Positions 1 to 10,164 of a stretch of 64,000 bases of DNA are shown here, piece after piece. Position numbers and translations under genes: made by a program. The notes beneath the pieces are model-generated. The model did no database searches. It was not told where the DNA came from and saw nothing but the letters and a program-made list of their open reading frames with translations. The stretch comes from Verticillium longisporum (lineage: Eukaryota > Ascomycota > Sordariomycetes > Glomerellales > Plectosphaerellaceae). Positions within the stretch are counted from its first letter, which is position 1, and each line of letters starts with the position of its first letter. The stretch is from the NCBI GenBank assembly GCA_019188255.1, contig JAETXT010000003.1:4898001-4962000 (forward strand), written 5' to 3'.

Positions 1-880
1 AGCTGATCTCTCCCGAGATGATCTCGGCCTTGACAATGATCGGAAAGAGTCCAAAGACGCTTTTCCGTCTCCAACCCAAGTATCCATGGCTGCTGGAGCC
101 CCAGTCTGTCTTGTCTTTCAGATAGCCCGGAGACCAGCCCAGCACAATGGCGCCCAGACATTCGACAGCAATGATGTGCATCCACTCCTTCAAATCAACT
201 TCGGCTCCGTCGAGACCCCGGATCTGGGTGACGACCTTCTCAAGCACGGCGTCAATGGCAGGCTCATGTCGCTTGAGAGATGCCGTTTGGTAAATGGGAC
301 CAATGAGACGCCTCTGCAGGCGATATCGTGGTATGTCTCGTTCAGACAGGAGGTCCAGCGAGTCAGGGAAGTGCAATCTGCCCATCCAGTCCATCATCGG
401 CTTTTGCAGCAGAGTAGCCACTGCGCGCAGTCAGCCTCAAGTGCCAGGGTGCGAAGGTCGGCGACACCTCAGTCAATGCCAATGAATGCCTCACAGTAGA
501 ACTCAGACTTCTCATAGCCACTGCCGGCCCCTTGTGAACAATGAGCTACAGGCGCTACAAGATCGTGACGATTCGGACGACTCACGGTAGATGCTCTTGA
601 ACGCATCTTTGCTATCGAACCACACCTCGTTCGGCCCCACGCGAACAACAGGGCCGTACTTCTTGTGCAACGTCTTGCCTAGGGCGAACATGCGCCCATC
701 ACGGACGTGGAGAGCATGCCACACATTGGAAATCGCGGCGAGCTTGGGCCCCGGCACTCGGGCGAGGGGGTGCAGGGCCAGTCTGTAAAAGATGATGGCG
801 CAGGCCGCCAAGACGACTGCCAACAGCACAGCTGGCACAGCCCTAAGTACCGTGAAGACAACCCATTGCCGGACGGACAT
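1..880 (-). pseudogene. Cytochrome P450, 5' part, frameshifted and cut by left edge
   Basis: This is the N-terminal part of a microsomal P450 monooxygenase (benzoate-hydroxylase/pisatin-demethylase-like group). The start at 880 opens with a hydrophobic anchor, then a PGPKLAAISN proline-rich hinge and the YGPVVRVGPNEV block typical of fungal P450s. I infer exon 1 880-586, intron 585-531, exon 2 530-495, intron 494-421, exon 3 from 420 leftwards. The spliced reading gives GSGYEKSEFY, then LLSERD, RRLIGP and WMHIIAVECLGA, all expected in this family. At about 98-106, beside a GGGG run, the reading frame shifts by one base: upstream codes through WSPGYLKDK, while the homologous continuation (GWRRKSVFGLFP) lies in another frame. 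This is either a real disabling indel or a sequence error. The heme-binding end is outside the window. A transposon composite sits about 200 bp upstream of the start. Confidence 0.8.
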
Positions 881-1290
881 GAGGCCTGGTCGGATCGACG
901 CCCCTGGCGTGGGACGTGTTACGATGGATGGCCGACGGTTGGTTGGGAATTTCAGTGATCTGAATCATGTTCTGGCGCAAAATCTGCTGTCGGTATCGCG
1001 TTCGTTTGTAGGCCCGATTGGCACCACATGTCGCCACCTGGGGAGAGACTCTACAGCACAGTAGCATCACCGAAACAATGATCTTGACTAGGCTTAGGAA
1101 TACCTAAAGATTTTAACCCATTAGGTACCCAGAAGCTTAGCGTAAAAACCCAAAGCCTAGAAATCCCAGTACTCCATTACTTATCTAGGTTTTTAGGCTA
1201 AAATAGGTTACTTAGAAAAAAACCTAAACCTAAATAGGTAATAGGGCCTAGGTTATTTTAGGTCTTATAATATAGTAATATTATTATATA

Positions 1291-1335
1291 ACGTAATCCA
1301 CAAGCGAGTGGTTCACCCATGCGAGTGGTTCACTT
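1291..1335. repeat. Left terminal inverted repeat of Fot1/pogo element
   Basis: It starts ACGTAATCCACAAGCGAG and pairs with 3105-3149. Within the repeat the unit GCGAGTGGTTCAC occurs twice in direct orientation, a possible double binding site for the transposase DNA-binding domain. Confidence 0.9.
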
Positions 1336-1397
1336 CACCCCGACCCGACAAACATTCCGAGGAAAACCTCAACCCAAACGCCGTAAATCAATTAAAA

Positions 1398-3051
1398 TCA
1401 CTCCTCCTCGTCTTTTGCAGACGATGAGATAGCTACCTGACAAGTTCTCGCGTTGTGGCCGGTCTTCCCGCATACGCTACAGCATCGTTTCTTCGGCTGG
1501 GACCACGACGCGGGACCCGGGTTCTGCAGCGTTTCCTCTTTTATCTGGATATCTACTTCCTTCTGAGCAATCTTGTCCTGTCCCTCGCCTACAGCCATGC
1601 TTCCTCCTTCCCGGAGACGTAGCTTTTGGCCCTCCGGCGTCGGCTTAGTGTAGCATTTTCCTCTCGAAGGATCATAACCTCTGACTTCAAAAGAGCGATC
1701 TGGTGCATAACACCCCGCGTCCCCTTCGCAAGATAGTCAACAGCATCTAAAATTGACGTTGGGGAGCTTCCCTGGTGGCGTGAGATTCGCCCTTTGATGA
1801 AGTCAGTCTGGGAACCTGCCTCGAGCAGGTTAGTGGGCGTCTTAGAGACCCAAGAATCACGCTCCCCGTGGGACGTCCCCGGAGGCGTCGTCGTCCTCAA
1901 CCTCACATCCAGCTTTGACAGGACTGTTTCCGGGTTATGGGGGACAAGCCCCGCTCCTCGAAAGCCTCCCTGGATGTTTTTTCTGTCATTGCTTGCTGAA
2001 ATGCAGCCGAAAACGCCGGGAAGAAGTCCTCTTTGCTGATGTGCGTTGTACCCGCCCTCATCCTATCCTCGATTTGCCGACCGTATGCTTTCTTTAGTGG
2101 GCCAAAACACCCAACATCGAGAGGCTGGAGTAGATGTGACGAATGAGGAGGCATACAGAGTGTGATGATGTTGTTCTCCTTGCAGTAGAGTTCGAAGTCG
2201 ACCGAGTGGTGACTTTCGTGGCCATCCAGGATCAGTAGGCGATAACCGCCCGAAGTACGGGACTTTGTATGCCTGTCAAAATGCCGAATCCATTCCAGAC
2301 CAATATCATTCGTCGTCCAGCCGTTTGGAGATGTTGCGATTCTCCAGTCGCGAGAAATCGCGTCGTCCTGGTACCAGCTCGAGAGGTGGTACTTGCCCGA
2401 AACCACGATGAACGGCGGGACGGAGAAACCCAACGCGCCAACGCCCTGGATCACCGTAACCCATTCCCGGTTGCCTGGCTGCCTCATCTTCACATTGGAC
2501 CGTCTTTCCGAACTGGTCACGACCATTCCGTTGGCGATAACGCCCATCTGGAAGCCGGTCTCGTCAAAGTTGTACATGTCAGCCTCTTGGATGCCGTACT
2601 TGGCGATCATGTTATGCACGAGGCGGAACCACGCGTTTATCGCGTCCGGATCTTCGCATTGGGCCCTCTTGTAGTCGTACTTGCGAAAGAAACGCGTCCG
2701 GAGCTCTGGTTGCCGTTTGACGAAGTTTGCGGCCCAGTTCTTCCCGACGCGTGGCGCGTCACGGTCGGCAAGCAGGCGATTCGCCATATCTCCGACCTCA
2801 CCCAACCGGGGAGGGTAAGATCGCGCATCTAGGTCAAGGATATATTCGACAATAGTTTTCTCTTCTAGTACTGTTAATTTGGCAGAATTGGGCGGGCTTT
2901 CGCGTCGGGAGGGTTTGCCCTTCTGGCGTCGGAGGAGCGTCGTTAAGGGGACGGTGTAGATCCTCGCAGCACTCCGGGCGCTTAGGTTCGGGTCATTGTC
3001 CATAGCTTGGATAGCAAGGAATAATTGACCTTCTTTTGAAAGAGTCTCCAT
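1398..3051 (-). pseudogene. Pogo/Fot1 transposase, two frameshifts
   Basis: A DDE transposase of the pogo/Tigger type. From 3051 it reads an N-terminal helix-turn-helix (SARSAARIYTVPLTTLLRR), a CENP-B-type second HTH (MANRLLADR, NWAANFVKR), then the catalytic domain with YNFDETGFQMG, LLILDGHESHHS and LLQPLDVGCFGPLK carrying the three acidic residues. The frame breaks at about 1957-1961 (reading continues as GAGLVPHNPETVLSKLDVRL in the next frame) and again at about 1606-1612. The last part, 1598-1398, ends in a CCHC zinc knuckle (CSVCGKTGHNARTC) common in fungal members of this family. All catalytic residues survive, but the two indels should prevent a full product, so the copy is probably non-autonomous. 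Confidence 0.9.
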
Positions 3052-3104
3052 CGCGGGCGGAGGTGGAATCTGTAGAATTCAGGTGTAGGTCGTGGGCCCG
3101 GGCG

Positions 3105-3149
3105 AAGTGAACCACTCGCTTGGGTGAACCACTCGCTTGTGGATTACGT
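3105..3149. repeat. Right terminal inverted repeat of Fot1/pogo element
   Basis: This is the inverted copy of 1291-1335 with one mismatch (CCCATGCG on the left, CCCAAGCG on the right). It also contains the doubled 13-bp sub-repeat and is followed by TATATA. Confidence 0.9.
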
Positions 3150-3429
3150 TATATATTAGAGTACTTTATACCCTATCTAATACCCTATGAATATAATATC
3201 CTAAAGGCTAAAATCGGATATAGGCTATATATAGACCCCTAGCTTCTACTTAGAGAGAATCTATAGGCTAAAATAGGCAACCTAGAAAAAACCTAGAAAT
3301 TTCTATAGGTTTTTTAGGCTACCTATTTCAACCTATAGGTTCTCTCTAGGCAACCTAGAGAACCTAAATATCTACTCCCCTATAATACCTAAACGCGATT
3401 ATTTAGGTATTCCTAAGCCTAATCTTAAC

Positions 3430-4119
3430 TACCTATCTAAATTCATATCATGGCTGGAAGGTCTTCCCAAATATGTTATGATCTGTCACTCCCGAAGTCT
3501 CTATACTCGCATATATGCTCTGATATTCTATCTTGCCTCATGAAGGGCTGCCTTCGAGGGCTGAAGACTGATGAAACGGCTATCCGCCACTTCACACCTT
3601 TTAATGTATCTTGCCTGATGGACGTTTTTCATGTCGTTGAACGATGAAGGACTCACAAGTAAATTATACATGGGACTTCACAGCTCACAAGTGGAGATGC
3701 AGCTACCTATGCTCGTTGTTCTAACAGCAGCTCACCTTGGCAAATATTGAGGAGGGCCACATGGGCAGCCTCGATGAACGCCGTGTCCCAAAAGCCGTGA
3801 TCGACATGCCTGCATGTATGGTATGCAGGGTCACAACACCCAAATCTTGCGCGCCATGCAAGGTCAGTGGCTGACGTGAATATTGTTCTCATATGTGCTC
3901 CAATGCAGACCAACCAGGTACCCTCCGACTGATTTCCCCAAAAGGGCCAAATTTGTCACATGGAACAGGGATCATGGTCAAAGCCGAATCGTGTGCGTGG
4001 TCGTTGCAGATTTGGTGCCTTGGAGGGATTGCCGGCAATAGCCACCAGAGACTGCATACAATTACTTCTTTATGTACTTTGTCAGTGTATCGCAGCAATC
4101 CCATAGCATCTGAACCCTC
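3430..4119. other. Intergenic, no gene seen
   Basis: Only short unsupported reading frames. It holds the upstream region of the PLP-enzyme gene that starts at 4120. Confidence 0.6.
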
Positions 4120-5663
4120 ATGACCCGCATCAGCCTCGCCAACAATAGGCCCTCATACTTTGTCAACTTGAAAGAGCTCAGAAACATGATCTCACGTCTC
4201 GAGGGTGACGCCAACTCAAGGGGATCTGACACAGATCAATCTTCTGCTTCTTCGGGCACAACATGGAATCTGCACTATGATACTGCGGTCATTCATGCGG
4301 GGCTCGATAAAACTCCCCGCCATGGAGAGTGTACAGTACCAGTGTTCAACTCAGCGTCCTTTAAGTTTCCCAGCTCGGCTGCTGCCGACGATGCCTTCAG
4401 TTCTGTCCCAGACGTACAGCGCTGGGTATATAGCCGCTTTGGTAACGTATGTTATGCACGTTTCACTTCACAGATTCACACCCCGCTTACAAAGAGCAGC
4501 CAACAAACGATGCATTCGAACGACGCATGGCCGCTCTTGATGATGGCGTCGACGCTGTGTCGCTTGCGTCGGGAGCAGCCGCGACCTTGACCGTCGCCAT
4601 GTCTCTGGCGAGGGTGGGAGACAATGTGATTGTATCCAATTTCACCCATGGAGGAACCTTTCATCAGTTCAAACTCATCATGGCACAAATGGGGGTTGAG
4701 AGTCGATTCTGCAACACCAACGACCTCGAGCGCGTCCGCTCGCTTCTAGATGAACGAACGAAGTTCATCTTCACAGAAACCATTGGAAATCCAAAATTTT
4801 CCGTAGCCGATCTGGAGCCTCTTGCCGAGATCGCCCACGGAGTTCAGATACCCCTTGTTGTGGATGCCACATTTACGGCAGCTGGATACTTCTGCCAACC
4901 TGCACGTTGGGGCGCTGACATTGTCATCCACTCGGCTACGAAATGGATCGGTGGTCATGGTACCACCCTCGGCGGTGTCGCCATTGAAACAGGTCGATCA
5001 GACTGGCAATCCAATGTCTCGCGCTTTCCCCAGCTCCATGGCCGCGAGTTCGGTTCCGACAAGATTGTCGGCACCAATCTCTACGAGGCTCTTGGCTCCC
5101 GAGCCTACATGCAGATGCTTAAGTGGGATTTCATGCGAGACACGGGCGCCTGTCTTGCCGCACCCTCGGCCCAGCAGCTCTGCATCGGTCTTGAAACCCT
5201 GCCGCTTAGATGCGAGAGACAGACACAGAACGCTGATCAACTTGCTCGGTGGCTGCGTGCCCACCCACGAGTGGCCTGGGTTCGATATCTTGGATTCGAG
5301 GATCATCCTGATCATGCGTTGGCGAAAAAGTATTTCACACCGGGTCACGGCTTCGGCTCGGTCCTTACGTTTGGCCTTCAAGGCGGAGCGGCAGAAGGTT
5401 TTGCTCTCATTGATGCATTCAAGCTTGTTACCAACACGCCGAATGTTGGGGACGCGAAAACCATCATCGGGCATCACTGGTCAACGACGCATAAGCAGTG
5501 CAGCCCAGAGGAGATGGAAAATATGGGGGTTTATGAGGATTTGTTGAGGCTTTCTCTGGGTATTGAGCACATCAGTGATATCATTCGGGACTTCGAGCAG
5601 GCTCTGCAGTGTGCGTCTCAAGTTGCTTCGAAGCACATCGGTGCTTCTCCGGGGAGTCTATGA
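4120..5663 (+). CDS. PLP-dependent Cys/Met-metabolism enzyme (O-acetylhomoserine sulfhydrylase/gamma-replacement type)
   Basis: A fold-type I PLP enzyme of the cystathionine gamma-synthase/O-acetylhomoserine sulfhydrylase family, about 496 aa. Exon 1 is 4120-4446, a 53-nt intron is 4447-4499 (GTATGT...CAG), and exon 2 is 4500-5663. Splicing joins YSRFGN to PTNDAFERRM, the conserved block. The PLP lysine lies in HSATKWIGGHG, with VDATFTAAGY carrying the cofactor-binding Asp upstream and a terminal LLRLSLGIEH as usual. The family acts on O-acetyl- or O-succinylhomoserine by gamma-replacement. In fungal secondary metabolism, relatives (LolC, Fub7, CndF) use carbon or nitrogen nucleophiles instead of sulfide. 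The N-terminus is about 60 residues longer than in primary-metabolism enzymes; the in-frame ATG at 4186 is an alternative start. Its position next to the bANK regulator and the metallophore-like genes suggests a biosynthetic role, which is inference; a housekeeping homocysteine synthase is the alternative. Confidence 0.88.
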
Positions 5664-5770
5664 GACAGCATGTATGTTTGATTTCTACGTAATATTTCTG
5701 ATTCTTGGCTCAGAGCCAGTGCAAAATTGTGTTATTGTCATGTAGGCAAGTAATCCTCTCAGCATCCTGA

Positions 5771-6989
5771 TCACAAGACTTGAGCCCCTCCTTCGACAAG
5801 GAGCTCCACGATTTCTTCTTCTTGCAGCCGCACCGCAAGTTCCAGAGGGGTCAGACCTGCTTCATTCCGTAGATCCAGTCTCGCTCCATGATGCAAAAGC
5901 ATGCGTGACATCGAGGCAGACCTACCCCTGACAGCGCAGTGGAGGGGACGATCACCGTTCGTCACATCTCGTGCGTCAACATCAGCTCCGCCACCAACTA
6001 CCAAGGTATGTGCAATGCCCTTGGACCCATTCTTGATGGCGATGTGAAGCAGACTCGCTCCCTGGCTACGAGTGACAGGATCGGACGGCACTTTGTGCTG
6101 TGGCGGATCAGCAAGCTCCAGCTTCTGACTTGTTAGTGAAAATGAGTCTCCAGTGAAACAGGACGGAAAATGAAGCATACATGACGTTTATTCCACTGTA
6201 TGGAACCTGCTTGGGTATCTTCTGGCATGCGACCATTAATGTGTGATGGCGCATGCTACGCGCGATCAACGTCAGTGTGTGACGTTGCTTCGGTATAGGT
6301 GACCCCGTTGAAGCCAGGAAACCCACCGTTTCATCTATCAACAAGCTCGGGGAATGGAATTCAGGCCAAAGTTCATCATAACATCGCCACGTCGAATGTT
6401 GATGATACATCGAAGGTGTATGAGGATACTCAGCTGCCTCCAGAGGCAATGCATAAGGCGAAGGTGTTTCTGACAGAGACGGGGTGGGATAATATGTCTG
6501 TGCGGAGAGATTGGCTAGCATAGCACCCCTTCTAGACGGTGGATGCCCTGCTGCAGCTGTCGTCATTGCAACTCGTCTTGGCGACGGGTGATTCAAATCA
6601 TAGTGACTATCGAGGCCCTCCTGACAGACTGAAGGAGAGTGTAGAATATCGCTTCCAAAGGGGAGTGGGTCATCTTGCCACGAGAGAGGACTCTGTGGTA
6701 TGGGTAAGCTCTGACTACGAAATGCGCTGCTCTGGTGACCTTCCAATGCGGAAATGGTTTGCTCATCGTCCCCGGCAGAACAGGCAGATGTGTCTCCATC
6801 TGGACCAAACTGCTGGGTCAACTTTTGACGAGCGCCTACGCTTGTCTGCGTTAGAAACGTTGCCTATGGCAGTAAAGATGGCTTCGCGTTGTCGTGCGCA
6901 CTGTGGTACTCACGAGACTTTCGTTTGGCGATGCGATTACGCTTGCGAACATGATCTAATTGACAAGAGAGTTCTAATTGCCAGGTCAT
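5771..6989 (-). CDS. bANK transcription factor (bZIP basic region plus ankyrin repeats)
   Basis: Spliced from exon 1 6989-6914, intron 6913-6836, exon 2 6835-6181, intron about 6180-6129 and exon 3 6128-5771 (about 362 aa). The first junction creates a bZIP basic region, RKRNRIAKRKSRARQKL, matching the N-x2-A-x3-S-R consensus. No leucine zipper follows. A Ser/Pro-rich middle leads to three C-terminal ankyrin repeats (LLHIAIKNGSKGIAHTLVVGG, PLHCAVRGRSASMSRMLLHHG and TPLELAVRLQEEEIVELLVEG). This zipper-less basic-plus-ankyrin layout is the bANK type known from TOXE (HC-toxin) and the apicidin regulator, pathway-specific activators of secondary-metabolite clusters. Nuclear action and control of the neighbouring genes are inferred. 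The second intron's acceptor is uncertain by a few bases, because the best-framed acceptor (AAG at 6131-6129) lies very close to the branch-like CTAAC. Confidence 0.82.
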
Positions 6990-7944
6990 GTCTGCCAGGT
7001 CTCGGCAAGATGAAGATGGTCTGCCACTCTGCCCGGGATGGAGATCGTACTGTCGTGTGTTGTGAAGACTGAACGTTGGTGATTTGTATGCTCCAGCGGC
7101 GGCATTAAGGAGTTGTACAAGGGAGAGAGATGTGACCGCGAGTAACTCATGTGCATATGGCCAGATTAAGGGAGTCAGGCTAAGTATTGTTCAATCTGGT
7201 GCCTCGGACGATGATCACATTTCCTGAAAGGTTAACCTTCTCATGGAATTCGGCGGCACGGACATCGTCAATTGCGCAAGATTGAGTGACTACTACAAAT
7301 TGTTCTCAACAAGTCATTGGAAATTTGCGGATCTGCAGCGTAACACCGCATTTCGCTTAGGGGGCGACTTTAAGGGTACTTCCGATTCTGTTTTCCGATA
7401 CCTTCTTATGCACGCATGGTACAAGTGCCTTGGCATTTCTAAATGATAGGAGAACACGACGTGCCGAAAGGTTTGAACAGGTAGTTTGCGGATGCGTCAG
7501 GAGTTGGGAAACCAGACTTCACGCAAAGTCCAAATGCAGAGCCGTCGGAATTGAGTGACAAACCACCAATAGGAGGGAATTGATGACATGAACGAAATTG
7601 ATCATATTTATGTTGAATGTGGCACCAGGACACTTTCGAGCGAGGGGAGAATTACGCAGGCTCAAATCCCTCCTTCTAATCAACTCATTTCAGGATCACG
7701 ACCGCGTGTGACAGAGGTCACAGCAGCCAATAACTGTACGTCCATCCACGCCTGGCTTACGCCCGATGACACAGTGGTGGCTTACTCTGCTGCATGATCA
7801 CCTCCCAGTGCCGTGCGGGAAAACCAGCGCAAACTAGCTCAACTACATGCCTCGAACGCGGGGGTGGAGTCATCCAAGGGGGCCAACCAAGACAGCCGAA
7901 GCAGCGGATGACGGGCCGGAATGCGGTATTGAAGAAGCTTATTG
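6990..7944. other. Intergenic, upstream of the bANK gene
   Basis: 955 bases between two minus-strand genes, holding the bANK promoter side and the ATP-grasp 3' flank. No coding frame with family features was seen. Confidence 0.6.
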
Positions 7945-10164
7945 CTACGTCTTCACAGTTCGTGCTTGCGGACTGCGCCCTTGAAGCCGCACAGGTTCTG
8001 TTGATCCCTTTGGCCCTTCACGCAGCAGCTCTTCGAAACTCTTGGTGAAGCTATCCACCATCGTCAAGGCGTGCTCCCTACTCAGCGACGATCTGACCAC
8101 CCCTGTCGTGAACCACCGCCAGCTACCCTTTCGCCCCGCGTACCAATCGCTGGGCCTCGCTATGGTGATATGATAGGGTACATGCTGCATGATGTCGGGG
8201 TGGCTGCGCCGTATTTCACCGGTTGGATATGCGTCTCCGTCAATCGCGATCCGGGTGATGGGCTGGGGCCCCTTGTCGCTGCCCGCAGCGGACACAAATC
8301 CAGGTATGTTCAGTGCACGCATTTGCGCCGAGGTGACGTCGACAGCTACGTTTGCGAGTGAGACGAAATTCGTTGGGGAGTGCTTGAACGGGATTGACAG
8401 TGCCTCGAATCTGCTCCAGTCGCGTACCGCACAGAGAACCTGGAGGGCCCAGTAGTCGATGCCTGAGGAAAACAGGCTGGCTGTTGAGCTGCCCATGCCG
8501 GGGGCCCTGGCGTTAATCTCGTGCAGAAAGACGGAGAGCTCGTTCTTCTTGTCCTTGGCACTTATGGTGATCGCCTCGAGAACCGGAAACGGCACATCTG
8601 GATGTACGACGTAGTCCATGCTGGAGTTTCTCACTCGGGCTTCGCAGTGGAACACCCCCGAACTGAAGCCTTGGAGCAAGACAGCCTGTTTCATCGCCTC
8701 GATCACAGAGGTTTGCTCGTGCTTCGGTAGACCGGAAGGCGTGTGGGTCTGCGTCTCATTGAATGTACCCCCTTGAGAGCTGGGCGACGTGTCAGCTGAG
8801 CAAGGGAAGTCGTCGACCACCTCGGCGAAGAGGAGACGACCATCACGGAGCACCAAATTTGCATCCACCTCGGGTCCAGCGACGTAGTCTTCTACCACTA
8901 CACCATTGGGACAATCTCGGATCGCCAGGATGCGCGCCACTGCGTCCCGCAGTTCAGCTGCATCATCGGCTCTGAAAACGCCTTCGGATCCTCGGCCGAT
9001 GGACGGCTTGCAGACCACGGGGTATTGTAGCTTCCCACCCATGTCGCCCGTTGTTCCAATCTGATTCTCGAGATCGCTCATTGACTTGACGGCGAACGTG
9101 CTTCCAGTGTCCTGGCCACTGAACATGCGAGTCAAGAATTTGTCCGTGGAAACAGTGAAGGCCTTCACACCTGGGGTGTAAAGGCCCAGCGCCTCAGAAG
9201 CTTGTGCCACACTGATCAGGTAATCATCAGAGGAGGTAAATATCCCGTCGATGGGTTCTGGGAAAGTTCTGACGGCTTGCGCAATACGATCGCCAAGTGT
9301 GGAACCGCTCTCGTCATTGTTCGTCCTCATATCGATCGAGATGAGAGCTTCCTTGAGATGTTGAAATGAAGGTCCCACCGGGTCATCTGCCCACCAATCG
9401 CCCGTCGTCAAAATCACGAGTCGAACCCCAAGTGCTGCAGCAGCCTGCCACCTTGATAGCCAACTTCGGACGATTTGCGGTCCAATAACGAGACAGACGC
9501 GATATTGTCGAATCGCGGTTGGCTGAATCCATGGGAAGGACAGCCGTTGCTCTACTTCCTGTTCGAAAGATGAGATGGACTCTGCAAAGCCGAGGCTACT
9601 CTGAGATCCAGGCGTATGCGGTGATGAGTCTGCCACAGCCTCCGCATTTAGCAAGACGACACCAGATGCAACTTGCAAGGCCCTGGAAATATCAACCCAA
9701 CCGTCAATGAACCCTGTGAACGGACTGATTTTGGTGAAGGGGGAGAGGAAGCTGAACGACGAGGCGACTTGTGGACAACCCAAGAGTCGATACACCAGAA
9801 AGTCGGAGCGCACTGCAAAGCCTTCGTCTTCGGCCAGAAGAAAAACGCAACAAGGTGATTTTGTAGGTTTATCATGCGGACTAGCGTCGTCTTTGGAAAA
9901 TGCGGCTGTCTGGAAGCGTGCTGCCGCGAAGAGATGGTCGAAGGCTCCTCCTAAGAAGCTCGACCTCTCCTCCGTCAAAACAATCTTGTCCTGGTGCGAG
10001 AAGCTGCTTCGATCCTCGATGGTGATACTAGAGCTGCTGGCCTCTGTAGTATCGTCGGAGACGACAATGTCCGGACATAAGTCTTGTGCAGAGACCGGTG
10101 TCACATACACCCTTTTCATATGGTGTTCATGAGAGTCATCACGTAGCAACCACTGACAATCCAC
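7945..10164 (-). CDS. ATP-grasp ligase (carnosine synthase/L-amino-acid ligase-like)
   Basis: A single-exon 739-aa protein. Residues 1-230 are poorly conserved. The middle holds a pre-ATP-grasp Rossmann-like part (VCLVIGPQIVRSWLSRWQ, LVILTTGDWW, IDGIFTSSDDYLISVAQASEALGL). The ATP-grasp fold follows with YPVVCKPSIGRGSEGVF (ATP-binding Lys and Gly-rich loop), VVVEDYVAGPEVDANLVL, FHCEARVRN and HEINARAPGMGSS, the last carrying the metal-binding Glu/Asn pair. This order matches ATP-dependent carboxylate-amine ligases such as carnosine synthase and bacterial dipeptide ligases, which activate a carboxylate as acyl phosphate and couple it to an amine. Substrates cannot be read from sequence. Within this cluster it would be the candidate amide-bond-forming enzyme in place of an NRPS, which is inference. 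The fold assignment is secure. Confidence 0.9.
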   Translation of the reverse strand: MDCQWLLRDDSHEHHMKRVYVTPVSAQDLCPDIVVSDDTTEASSSSITIEDRSSFSHQDKIVLTEERSSFLGGAFDHLFAAARFQTAAFSKDDASPHDKPTKSPCCVFLLAEDEGFAVRSDFLVYRLLGCPQVASSFSFLSPFTKISPFTGFIDGWVDISRALQVASGVVLLNAEAVADSSPHTPGSQSSLGFAESISSFEQEVEQRLSFPWIQPTAIRQYRVCLVIGPQIVRSWLSRWQAAAALGVRLVILTTGDWWADDPVGPSFQHLKEALISIDMRTNNDESGSTLGDRIAQAVRTFPEPIDGIFTSSDDYLISVAQASEALGLYTPGVKAFTVSTDKFLTRMFSGQDTGSTFAVKSMSDLENQIGTTGDMGGKLQYPVVCKPSIGRGSEGVFRADDAAELRDAVARILAIRDCPNGVVVEDYVAGPEVDANLVLRDGRLLFAEVVDDFPCSADTSPSSQGGTFNETQTHTPSGLPKHEQTSVIEAMKQAVLLQGFSSGVFHCEARVRNSSMDYVVHPDVPFPVLEAITISAKDKKNELSVFLHEINARAPGMGSSTASLFSSGIDYWALQVLCAVRDWSRFEALSIPFKHSPTNFVSLANVAVDVTSAQMRALNIPGFVSAAGSDKGPQPITRIAIDGDAYPTGEIRRSHPDIMQHVPYHITIARPSDWYAGRKGSWRWFTTGVVRSSLSREHALTMVDSFTKSFEELLREGPKGSTEPVRLQGRSPQARTVKT

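Larger units (their letters stand above)
1291..3149 (-). mobile_element. Fot1/pogo-type DNA transposon (Tc1/mariner superfamily), 1859 bp
   Basis: The element has 45-bp terminal inverted repeats (1291-1335 and 3105-3149) that differ at one position. It is inserted at a TA dinucleotide in a TATATA context, as expected for this superfamily. It carries one transposase gene on the minus strand, and its length is normal for fungal Fot1 relatives. Base composition is ordinary, so it has not been heavily mutated by RIP, but the transposase is broken by indels. It sits within the A/T-rich MITE at 1089-3421 and so inserted later than that element. Confidence 0.9.
1089..3421. mobile_element. hAT-like MITE, split by a Fot1/pogo insertion
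   Basis: A 20-bp perfect terminal inverted repeat beginning TAGGCTTAGGAATACC lies at 1089-1108 and, inverted, at 3402-3421. It is flanked by an 8-bp near-identical duplication, ATCTTGAC (1081-1088) and ATCTTAAC (3422-3429). The TAGG terminus and 8-bp duplication suit a hAT-type non-autonomous element. Without the inserted transposon at 1291-3149 it would be about 470 bp, A/T-rich and full of short inverted CCTA/TAGG motifs that could fold. It has no coding capacity of its own. The single G-to-A difference between the target duplications fits ageing or light RIP. Confidence 0.65.

Noticed and set aside
6750..6765. TTTGCTCA, a Mac1-like copper-response sequence
   Set aside because: It falls within the coding exon of the bANK gene, not a promoter, so it is probably chance.
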